DNA from: Stella humosa
Lineage (GTDB): Bacteria; Pseudomonadota; Alphaproteobacteria; ATCC43930; Allostellaceae
Assembly (NCBI RefSeq): GCF_006738645.1
Contig: NZ_AP019700.1
Location: 2,182,001 to 2,246,000, forward strand
DNA length: 64,000 bases
Direction of reading: 5' to 3'
The notes below the pieces were generated by a model. That model did not search any database and was not told where the DNA came from. It saw nothing but the letters and a program-made list of their open reading frames with translations. The translations under genes were made by a program, and so were the position numbers. Below, piece by piece: positions 41,811 to 49,901 of this stretch (the first letter of the stretch is position 1; the number at the start of each line of letters is the position of its first letter).

Positions 41811-42809
41811 ATGGCCGTGATGGCGACGGATGCCCTGGTCGAGCTGGCGACGGCGGTGCTGGTCGCGGCCGGCACCGAACCTGGCAATGCGGCCGTGGTG
41901 GCCGACGCGTTGGTGGCGGCCGACGCCGACCAGATCGCCTCGCACGGGGTGGCCCGGCTGCCGGCCTATGCCGACCAGGTGCGGTCAGGCAAGGTCGATG
42001 GCCACGCCCGGCCGCGGCTGGAACAGACCGCCGCCGCCACGTTGCGCGTGGATGCCGCGGACGGCTTTGCCTTCCCGGCCGTGCGGCTGGGGCTGGACCG
42101 GGCGATCGCCCTGGCGCCGCAGACCGGCATTGTCGCGGTCGGCGTCCATCGCTCGCATCATTTCGGGGTGGCCGGCCACCATGTCGAGCGGCTGGCGGCG
42201 GCGGGGTTGGTCGGGCTGGCCTTCACCAATTCGCCGGCCGCCCTGGCGCCCTGGGGCGGAAACCGGCCGATCTATGGCACCAACCCGATCGCGTTCGCCT
42301 GTCCCCGCCGCGGGCAGGGGCCGCTCGTGGTCGACCTGTCGCTGTCGAAGGTGGCGCGCGGCCGCATCATGGTGGCGGCCCAGAAGGGCGAGGCGATCCC
42401 CGAAGGCTGGGCGGTGGACGGGCAGGGGCGGCCGACCACCGATGCCAAGGCGGCGCTGGCGGGCACGATGCTGCCGCTGGGCGATGCCAAGGGCGCGGCG
42501 CTGGCCCTGATGGTGGAACTGCTGGCGGCCGGGCTGACGGGCGGAAACTATGGCTTCGAGGCCGGGTCGTTCTTCACGGCGGACGGCAGCAAGCCCCGCA
42601 TCGGCCATCTCTTCATCGCCATCCACCCGCCGGCCCTGGCCGGCGACGGGTTTCTCGATCGGGTCGCCATCCTGCTCGACGCGGCGACGGGGCAGGACGG
42701 GGTGCGGCTGCCGGGGGACCGGCGGCTGGCGGCCCGCACGCAAGCCGCGGCCGGCGGCGTGTCCGTGCCCGATGCCCTCCTGGCCGACCTGCGTGCCCGG
42801 GCAGGATAG
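41811..42809 (+). CDS. Ldh-family (malate/lactate/sulfolactate-type) dehydrogenase
   Basis: A 332-residue NAD(P)-dependent oxidoreductase of the Ldh/YbiC family, distinct from classical malate and lactate dehydrogenases. Characteristic blocks are 'DADQIASHGVARLPAYADQV', 'VAVGVHRSHHFGVAGHH' (catalytic His), 'ALAPWGGNRPIYGTNPIAFA' and 'LPLGDAKGAALALMVELLA'. Members reduce 2-oxoacids such as delta-1-piperideine-2-carboxylate, ureidoglycolate or sulfopyruvate (ComC). The substrate here cannot be read from sequence. Its position after a TauE/SafE exporter makes a sulfolactate-type substrate one possibility. RBS AAGGAA precedes the ATG. Confidence 0.87.
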   Translation: MAVMATDALVELATAVLVAAGTEPGNAAVVADALVAADADQIASHGVARLPAYADQVRSGKVDGHARPRLEQTAAATLRVDAADGFAFPAVRLGLDRAIALAPQTGIVAVGVHRSHHFGVAGHHVERLAAAGLVGLAFTNSPAALAPWGGNRPIYGTNPIAFACPRRGQGPLVVDLSLSKVARGRIMVAAQKGEAIPEGWAVDGQGRPTTDAKAALAGTMLPLGDAKGAALALMVELLAAGLTGGNYGFEAGSFFTADGSKPRIGHLFIAIHPPALAGDGFLDRVAILLDAATGQDGVRLPGDRRLAARTQAAAGGVSVPDALLADLRARAG

Positions 42810-42826
42810 CCCGGGCGGCGACGCCC

Positions 42827-43297
42827 TCAGATTTCGCCGCGGTTGCCGGAGTCGGTACGCCGCGCGGCGTTGAACTTGCCGATATTGCCGATCAGCTGTT
42901 CCAGGAAGCCCAGCTCCTTGCCGACGGACGGGGTCTGGCGGGCTACCAGTTCCACCGACTTGCTGTCGCGCAGGTCGAACTGCCGGACGCCGGCGACGAC
43001 GCCCGACGTGTCGAAGTCGATCGCGACCGACTCTTGCGATTCCGTCGAAGGGGCGAAGAAGGCGACCTGGGAGGTCCGCCGGCTGACATAGTACCAGCTG
43101 CGATCGTTGAAGGTGGAGAGCGTCGACGGCGTGCCCAGGATGCGCTGCACCTCGTCCTTGGTGGTGGCACCGGGGCGGATCTCGTTCAGCTTCTCGGATG
43201 CGATCAGATTGCCATGCTGCTGCACGATCGGCGAGCAGGCGGCACCGAACAGGCCGGCGCAGACGGCTGCGGCGAGAATTTTCGTGGGCACGGTCAT
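42827..43297 (-). CDS. bamE: Outer-membrane assembly lipoprotein BamE (SmpA/OmlA)
   Basis: A 156-residue lipoprotein component of the BAM complex that inserts outer-membrane proteins. The lipobox is 'LFGAACSP', with Cys as the acylated residue. The SmpA/OmlA fold shows 'LNEIRPGATTKDEVQRILGTPSTLSTFNDRSWYYVS' in consecutive parts: 'RPGATTKDEVQRILGTPS', then 'DRSWYYVSRR'. The ATG at 43297 has GGAGAGG upstream; a longer reading adds a basic stretch before the signal peptide. It is divergent from the cytochrome bc1 chaperone gene, an arrangement common in alphaproteobacteria. Confidence 0.9.
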   Translation of the reverse strand: MTVPTKILAAAVCAGLFGAACSPIVQQHGNLIASEKLNEIRPGATTKDEVQRILGTPSTLSTFNDRSWYYVSRRTSQVAFFAPSTESQESVAIDFDTSGVVAGVRQFDLRDSKSVELVARQTPSVGKELGFLEQLIGNIGKFNAARRTDSGNRGEI

Positions 43298-43536
43298 CTT
43301 GCGGCCTCTCCGGAAAACGGGCATGGCGGGTGCGGCAATGGCGGCCGGTTGACCCGACAGCGCCCCCTTACCATGCTTTGCGCAGTATTCAAGCCCGGCT
43401 TGCGGTGCAAGGTACGGCAGGCCCGGCAAAGGGCAGGGTGCCGCCGGCCATGCCGGCTGTCAATCATGGCCGCCCCCTGGTTCAAGGTCGCGGGGGCAAG
43501 GGGGTCGCGTCATCGCGGCGAGAGGCGAGGGGGAGC

Positions 43537-44100
43537 ATGGCACTGGGTCGGTGGTTTTCGCGAAAGGAAGGTCCGGAGGCGGCCGCGGCGGCACTCTATG
43601 TGACGGTGGTCGAGCAGGCCCGCCGGCCGGACTTCTATATCCAGGCCGCCGTGCCGGATTCGATCGACGGCCGGTTCGAGTTGATCGCGCTCCATACCTT
43701 CCTGGTCCTGCACCGGCTGGCGCCCGACGCCGAGGCCAGCGACCTGTCGCAGGCCCTGTTCGACCGGTTCTTCGCCGACATGGACCGCAGCCTGCGCGAG
43801 ATGGGGGTGGGCGACATGGGCATCGGCAAGCGGATCCAGCACATGGCCCAGAGCTTCTATGGACGCATGTCGGTCTATCGCGAGGCCCTGGCCGGTGACG
43901 ATGCCGGCCTGGAGGCCGCGCTCCGCCGCAACCTCTATGGCACCGTGCCGGCGACGGAGGCCCCGCCGGTGGCGGCCGTCGCCGCCTATGTGCGCGCCGT
44001 CGTCGCCGACCTGGCCAGCCAGCCCGCCCAGGGGCTGATGGCCGGCAAGGCGCGGTTTCCAGAGCCTCCCTCCATCCCAGCATCCGGACAGCCCGCATGA
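43537..44100 (+). CDS. Ubiquinol-cytochrome c chaperone family protein
   Basis: A 187-residue homologue of mitochondrial CBP3, needed for assembly of the cytochrome bc1 complex. Diagnostic segments are 'YVTVVEQARRPDFYIQAAVPD', in parts 'VVEQARRPDFY', then 'GRFELIALHTFLVLHRL', 'SQALFDRFFADMDRSLREMG' and 'DMGIGKRIQHMAQSFYGRM'. The ATG at 43537 (GGGGGAGC upstream) gives a protein of usual bacterial length. Its stop overlaps the DUF177 start by four bases. This starts the conserved plus-strand block through rpmF, plsX and fabH. Confidence 0.92.
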   Translation: MALGRWFSRKEGPEAAAAALYVTVVEQARRPDFYIQAAVPDSIDGRFELIALHTFLVLHRLAPDAEASDLSQALFDRFFADMDRSLREMGVGDMGIGKRIQHMAQSFYGRMSVYREALAGDDAGLEAALRRNLYGTVPATEAPPVAAVAAYVRAVVADLASQPAQGLMAGKARFPEPPSIPASGQPA

Positions 44101-44651
44101 CGACCCAGACCCCGCCCGAATTCTCCCGCCTCGTCTCCGTCGAGCGTGTCGATCGCCGCGGACTCGAGCGCAAGATCGAGGCCGACCCGGCCGAGCGCGC
44201 GGCACTGGCCAAGCGCTTCGACCTGATCCAGATCGACCGCCTGGTCGCCACCGTCCGGCTGAAGTCGATCAATGGCGGGACCGCGATTCGCCTGGATGGT
44301 CATATCGAGGGCAGCGTCGTCCAGTCCTGCACGGTGACGCTGGAGCCGGTGCCGGCCACCGTCGAGTCCGACTTCGTCCTGCTCTTCACCCGGCAGAAGG
44401 ACGGCGAGGAAGTGGACATCGCCTTCGAGGACGAGATCGTCGAGCCGCTGGAAGGCAGCGACATCGACATCGGCGAGGCGGCGGCCCAGGAACTGGCCGT
44501 GGCGCTCGATCCGTACCCGCGCGCGCCGGGCGTCAGCCTGGAATCCCTTGACGCCGAGGTTCTGCGGTTGCAAGAAGCGGACGAACTCGAAGAAAACTCG
44601 AATTCCGCTCCCGACCGGGCCCGTGGGATACACGGTCGCCGCGAGGATTGA
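44097..44651 (+). CDS. yceD: DUF177 / YceD-family protein
   Basis: A 184-residue cytoplasmic protein of the YceD (DUF177) family, usually encoded just before rpmF and linked in plants and bacteria to 23S rRNA or large-subunit biogenesis. The family signature is in the middle: 'GHIEGSVVQSCTVTLEPVPA', with the conserved Cys, followed by the acidic 'EDEIVEPLEGSDIDIGEAAAQ' (in parts 'EPLEGSDIDIGEAA') and 'ALDPYPRAPG'. It overlaps the upstream gene by four bases. The C terminus is acidic and probably disordered. Confidence 0.9.
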   Translation: MTTQTPPEFSRLVSVERVDRRGLERKIEADPAERAALAKRFDLIQIDRLVATVRLKSINGGTAIRLDGHIEGSVVQSCTVTLEPVPATVESDFVLLFTRQKDGEEVDIAFEDEIVEPLEGSDIDIGEAAAQELAVALDPYPRAPGVSLESLDAEVLRLQEADELEENSNSAPDRARGIHGRRED

Positions 44652-44680
44652 TTGCACGCGCATGGCGGATCGGATACAAC
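44652..44680 (+). promoter_or_regulatory. Possible promoter upstream of rpmF
   Basis: TTGCAC, 17 bases, then TACAAC, ending 49 bases before the rpmF ATG. The match to sigma70 consensus is moderate, but its position between yceD and rpmF fits the separate ribosomal-protein promoter common in this block. Confidence 0.35.
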
Positions 44681-44729
44681 GCCCGGCCTTTTGCGCCGCC
44701 TAACCGTACGCCTCCAGGAAAGCTGAACC

Positions 44730-44912
44730 ATGGCCGTTCCGAAAAAGAAGACTTCCAAGTCCCGCCGCAACATGCGCCGCTCGCACCATGCCCTGGTGCC
44801 CCAGGCCCATGCCGAGTGCGCCAACTGCGGCGAGCTGAAGCGCCCGCACCATGTCTGTGGCTCGTGCGGCCATTATGACGGCCGTGAGGTCGTGGCGGCG
44901 GCTGGCGCCTGA
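44730..44912 (+). CDS. rpmF: 50S ribosomal protein L32
   Basis: The 60-residue L32. '[20 protein letters not shown]' is the invariant N terminus. The zinc-finger cysteines remain in '[17 protein letters not shown]' (two CxxC pairs), so this is the zinc-binding form. RBS AGGAAAGC precedes the ATG. The standard neighbours yceD and plsX flank it, linking ribosome and phospholipid synthesis. Confidence 0.97.
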   Translation: MAVPKKKTSKSRRNMRRSHHALVPQAHAECANCGELKRPHHVCGSCGHYDGREVVAAAGA

Positions 44913-44945
44913 TCCGGATCGCGGCGCCGAGGGGCGGGGCTGGCG

Positions 44946-46001
44946 TTGAGCGACCGTTTGACCATCGCGCTCGACGCGATGGGCGGGGATGATGCGCCAG
45001 GCATCGTCATCGACGGTGCCAACCTGGCCCTTACCCGGTTCCCGCAGGTCGATTTCCTGCTCTTCGGGCCCGAGCCGGCGCTGCAGGCGCTGCTCGAGCG
45101 GACCCCGAAGCTGAAGGCACGCTGCCGGATTTTCCATACCGACGTCGCCATTGCCGCCGACGCGAAGCCATCGCTGGCCATGCGCAACGGGCGCCAGTCG
45201 AGCATGCGGCTGGCGATCAATGCCGTGCAGGAAGGGCATGCCGCAGGCGTCGTGTCCGCCGGCAATACCGGCGCCCTGATGGCGATGGCCAAGCTGGTGC
45301 TGCGCACGCTGCCCGGCATCGACCGGCCGGCGATCTGCTCGTTCTTCCCGACGCTGCGCGGGGAGAGCGTGATGCTCGACCTCGGCGCGAACATCGATTG
45401 CGACGCCGACAACCTGTTCCAGTTCGCGGTGATGGGCGAGGTCTTCGCGCGCACCGTCCTGGGTCTGGCCCGGCCGACCGTCGGCCTGCTGAACGTCGGG
45501 GCCGAGGACCAGAAGGGCCACGAGTCGCTGCGCATCGTCAGCCAGCGCCTGCGCGACGCGACCCTGCCGATCGCCTTCCACGGCTTCATCGAGGGCAACG
45601 ACATCGCGACCGGCACGGTCGACGTCATCGTCACCGACGGCTTCACCGGCAACGTCGCGCTGAAGACCGCCGAAGGCACCGTCAAGCTCTTCTCCCAGTC
45701 GCTCCGCAGCGCCTTCAAGAGCTCGCCCCTGGCCTCCATCGGATACCTCCTGGCCCGCCCGGCCATGCAGAAGCTGCGCCGCCGGCTCGATCCGCGGCGC
45801 TACAATGGCGCGGTCTTCCTCGGCCTCAACGGCATCGCGGTGAAGAGCCATGGCGGCGCCGACGCGCTGGGCTTCGCCAATGCCATCGGTGTCGCCGTCG
45901 ACATGGCCCTGCACGGTTTCCTCGACACCGTCCGCGAGGAGTTCCAGCATTTGTATCCCGACCTGGGCTTGCTGCCGCCGACGGCCGCGGTCGCACCGTG
46001 A
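44946..46001 (+). CDS. plsX: Phosphate acyltransferase PlsX
   Basis: Makes acyl-phosphate from acyl-ACP, the first step of the PlsX/PlsY route to phosphatidic acid; a peripheral membrane protein. The 351-residue product shows '[19 protein letters not shown]', '[24 protein letters not shown]' (in parts '[14 protein letters not shown]'), '[12 protein letters not shown]' and '[17 protein letters not shown]', all PlsX hallmarks. Translation probably starts at TTG 44946, with GGGGCGGGG upstream. Its stop overlaps the fabH GTG by four bases. Confidence 0.94.
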   Translation: MSDRLTIALDAMGGDDAPGIVIDGANLALTRFPQVDFLLFGPEPALQALLERTPKLKARCRIFHTDVAIAADAKPSLAMRNGRQSSMRLAINAVQEGHAAGVVSAGNTGALMAMAKLVLRTLPGIDRPAICSFFPTLRGESVMLDLGANIDCDADNLFQFAVMGEVFARTVLGLARPTVGLLNVGAEDQKGHESLRIVSQRLRDATLPIAFHGFIEGNDIATGTVDVIVTDGFTGNVALKTAEGTVKLFSQSLRSAFKSSPLASIGYLLARPAMQKLRRRLDPRRYNGAVFLGLNGIAVKSHGGADALGFANAIGVAVDMALHGFLDTVREEFQHLYPDLGLLPPTAAVAP

Positions 46002-46978
46002 CCGTCCTGCGCTCCGTCGTGGCGGGCTTCGGCGCCGCCCTCCCGCGCGAACGCGTGACCAACGAGGCGCTGGTGGCGCGCGGGGTCGACACGTCCGACG
46101 AATGGATTCGCCAGCGCACCGGCATCGGCAGCCGCCATATCGCCCAGCCGGACGAGACGACCGTGACCCTGGCGACCGCGGCGGCACGGGCCGCGATGGA
46201 CCGCGCCGGCATCGGCCCCGAAGCGATCGACATGGTCGTGCTCGGCACCACCACCCCCGACGACACATTTCCCGCCTCGGCGACCCAGGTACAGGCGGCA
46301 CTCGGCATCCATGGCGGCTTTGCCTTCGACGTGCAGGCGGTCTGCTCGGGCTTCGTCTATGCCCTGGCCATGGCCGACAACTGCCTGCGGCTGGGCCAGG
46401 CCCGGACGGCGCTGGTGATCGGCGCCGAGACCTTCACCCGCCTGCTCGACTGGGAGGACCGGACGACCTGCGTGCTGTTCGGCGACGGTGCCGGCGCCAT
46501 CGTGCTGCGGGCCGAGCCGGGCACGGGCACGGCTGCCGACCGCGGCGTGCTGACGACTCACCTGCATTCCGACGGCCGCCACCGCGACGCGCTCTATGTC
46601 GATGGCGGACCATCGACCACCGGCACCGTCGGCCATGTCCACATGAAGGGGCAGGAGGTCTTCCGCCACGCGGTCAACCGCTTGGCGGAGGTGGTGGACG
46701 AGGCGCTGAAGGCAACCGGGGTGACGGCGGCCGACATCGACTGGCTGGTGCCGCACCAGGCCAATCGGCGCATCATCGACGCCATGGGTCGCAAGATGGG
46801 CCTGCAGCCGGAAAAGGTCGTGGTGACGGTCGATCGCCATGCCAATACCTCGGCGGCATCGATTCCCCTGGCGCTGGCGGAAGCGGCGGCGGACGGGCGC
46901 ATCCAGCCGGGCCAGCTCGTGCTGATCGAGGCCATGGGCGGCGGTTTCACCTGGGGCTCCAGCCTGATCCGCTGGTGA
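45998..46978 (+). CDS. fabH: 3-oxoacyl-[ACP] synthase III
   Basis: Starts fatty-acid synthesis by condensing acetyl-CoA with malonyl-ACP. The 326-residue protein has the full Cys-His-Asn triad: Cys in '[14 protein letters not shown]', His in '[15 protein letters not shown]' and Asn in '[15 protein letters not shown]'. The C-terminal '[13 protein letters not shown]' is typical. The GTG at 45998 overlaps the plsX stop (GTGA), which fixes the start; the open frame upstream is antisense-like reading of plsX in another frame. The gap to ihfA is 116 bases and contains a candidate promoter. Confidence 0.95.
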   Translation: MTVLRSVVAGFGAALPRERVTNEALVARGVDTSDEWIRQRTGIGSRHIAQPDETTVTLATAAARAAMDRAGIGPEAIDMVVLGTTTPDDTFPASATQVQAALGIHGGFAFDVQAVCSGFVYALAMADNCLRLGQARTALVIGAETFTRLLDWEDRTTCVLFGDGAGAIVLRAEPGTGTAADRGVLTTHLHSDGRHRDALYVDGGPSTTGTVGHVHMKGQEVFRHAVNRLAEVVDEALKATGVTAADIDWLVPHQANRRIIDAMGRKMGLQPEKVVVTVDRHANTSAASIPLALAEAAADGRIQPGQLVLIEAMGGGFTWGSSLIRW

Positions 46979-47030
46979 GCCCGGACCCTGGTCCCGGCGA
47001 CAAATCGTTGCAAATCATGATGATGGCGGA

Positions 47031-47058
47031 TTGACGGGCTTGGCCCTTGTCTGCTTAG
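47031..47058 (+). promoter_or_regulatory. Candidate ihfA promoter
   Basis: TTGACG followed after 16 bases by GCTTAG, ending about 36 bases before the ihfA ATG. The -35 is good and the -10 weak, so this is a suggestion. Confidence 0.35.
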
Positions 47059-47094
47059 GTGACGGTTGAACCGCACAGCGTAGCCGGGGGGCGG

Positions 47095-47421
47095 ATGGCC
47101 GGGCGGACTATCACGCGAGCGCATTTGAGCGAGGCCGTCTACCAAGAGGTCGGCCTGTCACGCAACGAATCGGCGGCCCTGGTGGAGCGCGTGCTCGACG
47201 AGGTCGTGACGGCGCTTACTCGCGGCGAAATGGTGAAGATATCCTCGTTCGGCAGCTTCGCCGTGCGGCAGAAGGGGCGCCGCGTCGGGCGCAACCCGAA
47301 GACCGGCGACGAAGTGCCGATCCTGCCGCGTCGGGTGTTGGTGTTCCGCGCGTCGCACGTCTTGAAGAACCGCATTAATGGAATCGTCGAACCCATTGAT
47401 TCCAGTCGCGAAGATGATTGA
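47095..47421 (+). CDS. ihfA: Integration host factor subunit alpha
   Basis: The alpha subunit of the DNA-bending protein IHF, 108 residues. Hallmarks are '[20 protein letters not shown]', '[30 protein letters not shown]' in parts ('[19 protein letters not shown]'; '[14 protein letters not shown]') with the intercalating Pro in the RNPKTG arm, and '[13 protein letters not shown]'. The ATG at 47095 has GGGGGGCGG upstream, and the longer frame adds 12 residues with no homology. It is followed nine bases later by a MerR regulator, the standard alphaproteobacterial arrangement. Confidence 0.94.
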   Translation: MAGRTITRAHLSEAVYQEVGLSRNESAALVERVLDEVVTALTRGEMVKISSFGSFAVRQKGRRVGRNPKTGDEVPILPRRVLVFRASHVLKNRINGIVEPIDSSREDD

Positions 47422-47430
47422 GGGTAGTCG

Positions 47431-47946
47431 ATGACCTTGTCTTCCGGCGATGAGGCGGTATCCGCGCGGCGGGCGAAGTCCGCGGCGGCCTTCCGCACCA
47501 TCAGCGAAGTGGCCGAGGAACTGGACATCCCCCAGCATGTCCTGCGCTTCTGGGAGACCAAGTTCACGCAGATCCGCCCGCTGAAGCGCGGCGGCGGCCG
47601 GCGGTACTATCGCCCCGAAGACGTGCTGCTGCTCCAGCGCATCCGCCGCCTGCTGTATGACGAGGGCTATACGATCAAGGGCGTGCAGCGCCTGCTGCGC
47701 GACGGCAAGCAGTCGGCCAAGCCGACGGCCGCGCCAGCATCGTCGACGCCCGTGGCGGCCGAGCCGGAGGCCGCGCCGGACTCCGCCGAGGCCGGCGAGG
47801 ACGACGTGCTGGAAGAGGCGAACGCCGAGATCACCGCGCTTCGCTCGGCCCTCGAGGACGCACTGAACGAACTGGTCGTGCTCCGCGCCATCCTGAAGAC
47901 GGTCGATCCGCGGGCGCTGAAGAAGGTGAATCCCGGGCAGGGCTGA
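47431..47946 (+). CDS. MerR-family transcriptional regulator
   Basis: A 171-residue regulator. An N-terminal winged helix-turn-helix of the MerR type ('[20 protein letters not shown]', '[20 protein letters not shown]') is followed by the helix '[19 protein letters not shown]'. An Ala/Pro/Glu-rich linker leads to a C-terminal coiled coil ('[19 protein letters not shown]'). There are no conserved effector cysteines, so metal or redox sensing is unlikely. It is regularly found next to ihfA, and its target genes are unknown. Confidence 0.9.
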   Translation: MTLSSGDEAVSARRAKSAAAFRTISEVAEELDIPQHVLRFWETKFTQIRPLKRGGGRRYYRPEDVLLLQRIRRLLYDEGYTIKGVQRLLRDGKQSAKPTAAPASSTPVAAEPEAAPDSAEAGEDDVLEEANAEITALRSALEDALNELVVLRAILKTVDPRALKKVNPGQG

Positions 47947-47984
47947 ACCTCGGCAGATTCCTCGTCGCGAACGCCGGATCGGGT

Positions 47985-48013
47985 TTGCAACGGCCGGGGT
48001 GGATCAGTATAGT
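47985..48013 (+). promoter_or_regulatory. tRNA-Pro promoter
   Basis: TTGCAA, 17 bases, then TATAGT, a near-consensus sigma70 promoter. Transcription would start near 48020. The leader before the tRNA contains a perfect 8-bp hairpin (CGGGCGGC 48025-48032 / GCCGCCCG 48039-48046). Confidence 0.65.
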
Positions 48014-48051
48014 CCGGCTCCCTTCGGGCGGCCGTCGCGCCGCCCGCCGGT

Positions 48052-48128
48052 CGGAGCGTAGCGCAGCCTGGTAGCGCATCAGTCTGGGGGACTGGGGGTC
48101 GTCGGTTCAAATCCGGCCGCTCCGACCA
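48052..48128 (+). tRNA. tRNA-Pro (anticodon GGG)
   Basis: A 77-base cloverleaf. The acceptor CGGAGCG pairs with CGCTCCG, then A and an encoded CCA. The D arm is GCGC/GCGC around AGCCTGGTA. The anticodon stem TCAGT/ACTGG encloses CTGGGGG (anticodon GGG, reading CCC). The T loop is TTCAAAT. It closely follows the pattern of bacterial proL. Confidence 0.96.
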
Positions 48129-48170
48129 ACTATTCCAATCACATCCAATTCGCCGCTTGGTGTGGGCCGC

Positions 48171-48554
48171 TCAAGAGCGGTCCGTTGGGCCGAGCGTCGC
48201 GTGTATGGCCGCGATCAGGTCTTCCGGCGTGAACGGCTTCCGCAGGACCGGCACCGCCAGGAACTCGTCGGGGATCGCATCCTTCCGGGCGCCGGTGCAG
48301 AACATGAATCGCACGCCCCGTCGGAGGAAATCGGCTGCCAGCGGCAGCGCCATGCGTCCGCCGAGATGCAGGTCGACGATGGCGAAGTCGACCGGATGGC
48401 GGGCGAGGTGGCCGGCCGCCTCGGCGATCGAATGAACGGTGACGGGTTCGCCGAACCCGATGTCCCTCAATATTCCCTGCAGCATGAGCGCGACCGGTGC
48501 CTCGTCCTCGACGACCAGCGGCCGGATGGCGGCCCAGGACGCAGGATAAGGCAC
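48171..48554 (-). CDS. Single-domain response regulator receiver
   Basis: A 127-residue stand-alone receiver domain. The acidic pocket is 'LVVEDEAPVALML', the phospho-acceptor Asp61 lies in 'FAIVDLHLGG', the switch Thr in 'FMFCTGAR' and the conserved Lys in 'VLRKPFTPEDL'. No output domain follows, so it acts through protein contacts, as CheY-like or phosphorelay proteins do. No kinase is adjacent; the closest hybrid kinase is at 60093-63281. It converges on tRNA-Pro. Confidence 0.88.
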   Translation of the reverse strand: MPYPASWAAIRPLVVEDEAPVALMLQGILRDIGFGEPVTVHSIAEAAGHLARHPVDFAIVDLHLGGRMALPLAADFLRRGVRFMFCTGARKDAIPDEFLAVPVLRKPFTPEDLIAAIHATLGPTDRS

Positions 48555-48566
48555 CGGCGCTGGCTT

Positions 48567-48998
48567 CTATTTGGCGACGATCGTGGCCGCACACTCGGAG
48601 GCAGAGATGGCCATGGCGGCAAAGCTGCAGGCGGTCGACTCCGAATACTCGCGCTCGATCGTGCAGGTGACGTCGCCCTGTACCGGGCCCTGCGTGCGCT
48701 TTGCCACGATTTCCATGTAGCATGTGGCCACGCTGTAGAGCTGAAGGCCAATGCCGTACCTGCCCTCGGGGCCGTCGACCGCGGTGTAGCGGTTGATGGT
48801 GTGGAAGGCCGGCTGGTTGGGCATCAGCGTCGTGTTGACGTGCTGCTGGTCAGAGCCATGCTGGACATAGGCAATAGCCGGTCCCGAAGTCTGGTTCAGG
48901 AACGAGACATTGATCTTGATGTCGACGGCATGGGCCGCCGTCGCACTCGCGCAGGCGAGGACCACCGCAGCCGCGGTAGCAACCGATCGGATTCGCAT
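48567..48998 (-). CDS. Small exported protein of unknown function
   Basis: A 143-residue protein with a clear signal peptide ('VATAAAVVLACASATAAHA', cleaved before 'VDIKINVSFLN'). The mature part is predicted to be beta-rich and has three cysteines ('ATCYMEI', 'DVTCTIE', 'TACSFAA') plus one near the end ('SECAATIV'), so two disulfides are possible. No family is recognised. The ATG at 48998 is chosen because GGAGGGG lies six bases upstream; the next ATG up is inside that ribosome site. Its stop is 12 bases from the receiver gene on the same strand. Confidence 0.75.
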   Translation of the reverse strand: MRIRSVATAAAVVLACASATAAHAVDIKINVSFLNQTSGPAIAYVQHGSDQQHVNTTLMPNQPAFHTINRYTAVDGPEGRYGIGLQLYSVATCYMEIVAKRTQGPVQGDVTCTIEREYSESTACSFAAMAISASECAATIVAK

Positions 48999-49078
48999 AG
49001 TCCCCTCCATATGACCCGGGGCGCCATGCGGCCCGGTCGTGCCGTCGACGGCCCGCTTGCGGCGGGCCGACGCAGGAT

Positions 49079-49750
49079 TCAGCGCGTGCCGGCGGCCGCG
49101 CGGGCGGGGGCCGATGCGATCTGCTCGTCGACATAGCGGTCGACCAGTTCGACCAGCTGGTCGACCTTGTCCTTGTAGAAATGGTCCGCACCCTTGATCG
49201 ACTTCAGGGTGACCGTGATGTCACGCTGGCTGTTCAGCTTGTTGGCCAGCTTCAGCACGGCTTCCTCGGGCACCAGCGTGTCCAAATCGCCATGGACGAT
49301 CAGGCCGGAAGAGGGGCAGGGCGCCAGGAACGAAAAATCGAACATGTTGGCCGGCGGCGAGACGGAGACGAAGCCCGCGATTTCCGGCCGGCGCATCAGC
49401 AACTGCATGCCGATCCACGCGCCGAAGGAAAAGCCGATCACCCAGCAGCTCGGCGCGTTCGGATTGTAGGTCTGCAGCCAGTCCAGGGCGGCGGCCGCGT
49501 CCGACAATTCGCCTTCGCCGCGATCGTAGGTGCCCTGCGAGCGGCCGACCCCGCGGAAGTTGAAACGCAGCGACGAAAAGCCCCGGCGAACGAATGCCTG
49601 ATACAGGTTGTAGACTATTTTGTTGTTCATCGTCCCGCCATGCTGCGGGTGCGGATGCAGCAGCAGGGCGACCGGTGCATTCGGGGTCCGGGCATGGGAA
49701 TAGCGCCCTTCCAGGCGCCCTTCCGGGCCGTTGATGATGACTTCCGGCAT
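49079..49750 (-). CDS. Alpha/beta hydrolase
   Basis: A 223-residue serine hydrolase. 'VALLLHPHPQHGGTMNNKIV' is the oxyanion-side strand and loop, 'SSLRFNFRGVGRSQGTYDRG' the next conserved block, and 'WVIGFSFGAWIGMQLL' the nucleophile elbow (Ser in GFSFG). Asp in 'IVHGDLDTLVP' and His in 'IKGADHFYKDK' complete the triad. Close relatives are annotated as dienelactone hydrolase-like or 'DUF' hydrolases of unknown substrate. The ATG at 49750 follows GAGGAGAGCG. It is divergent from cysE, and the shared 151-base gap contains the isc promoter. Confidence 0.87.
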   Translation of the reverse strand: MPEVIINGPEGRLEGRYSHARTPNAPVALLLHPHPQHGGTMNNKIVYNLYQAFVRRGFSSLRFNFRGVGRSQGTYDRGEGELSDAAAALDWLQTYNPNAPSCWVIGFSFGAWIGMQLLMRRPEIAGFVSVSPPANMFDFSFLAPCPSSGLIVHGDLDTLVPEEAVLKLANKLNSQRDITVTLKSIKGADHFYKDKVDQLVELVDRYVDEQIASAPARAAAGTR

Positions 49751-49808
49751 CGCTCTCCTCGGGTGACGATGCGCTGGCGCCCGGCTGGGGTGGGACGCCA
49801 ACGCGCTA

Positions 49809-49834
49809 AACTTGACTGGATTAGTAGGGATACC
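49809..49834 (+). promoter_or_regulatory. IscR-like operator over the cysE-isc promoter
   Basis: ACTTGACTGGATTAGTAGGG matches most positions of the Escherichia coli type 1 IscR consensus (YYGACTRWWWYAGTCRRS): the GACT and AGT cores are spaced correctly, with deviations at one W and the following C. It covers the -35 element and the spacer, as expected for repression by the [2Fe-2S] form of the IscR encoded two genes downstream. Confidence 0.55.
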
Positions 49835-49840
49835 TATATC
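49812..49840 (+). promoter_or_regulatory. cysE-isc operon promoter
   Basis: TTGACT, 17 bases, then TATATC: five of six and four of six matches to the sigma70 hexamers at ideal spacing. Transcription would start near 49847, leaving a leader of about 55 bases before the cysE ATG. Confidence 0.7.
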
Positions 49841-49901
49841 TCGCGCACCGGCTCTCCCGCCCTGCCCGGGCCCGAAAGCCGCAGCTAACATAGTGGGATC
49901 G

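Noticed and set aside
48025-48046. Terminator of the MerR gene
   Set aside because: The hairpin lies downstream of the tRNA-Pro promoter, in its leader, and has no T-run.
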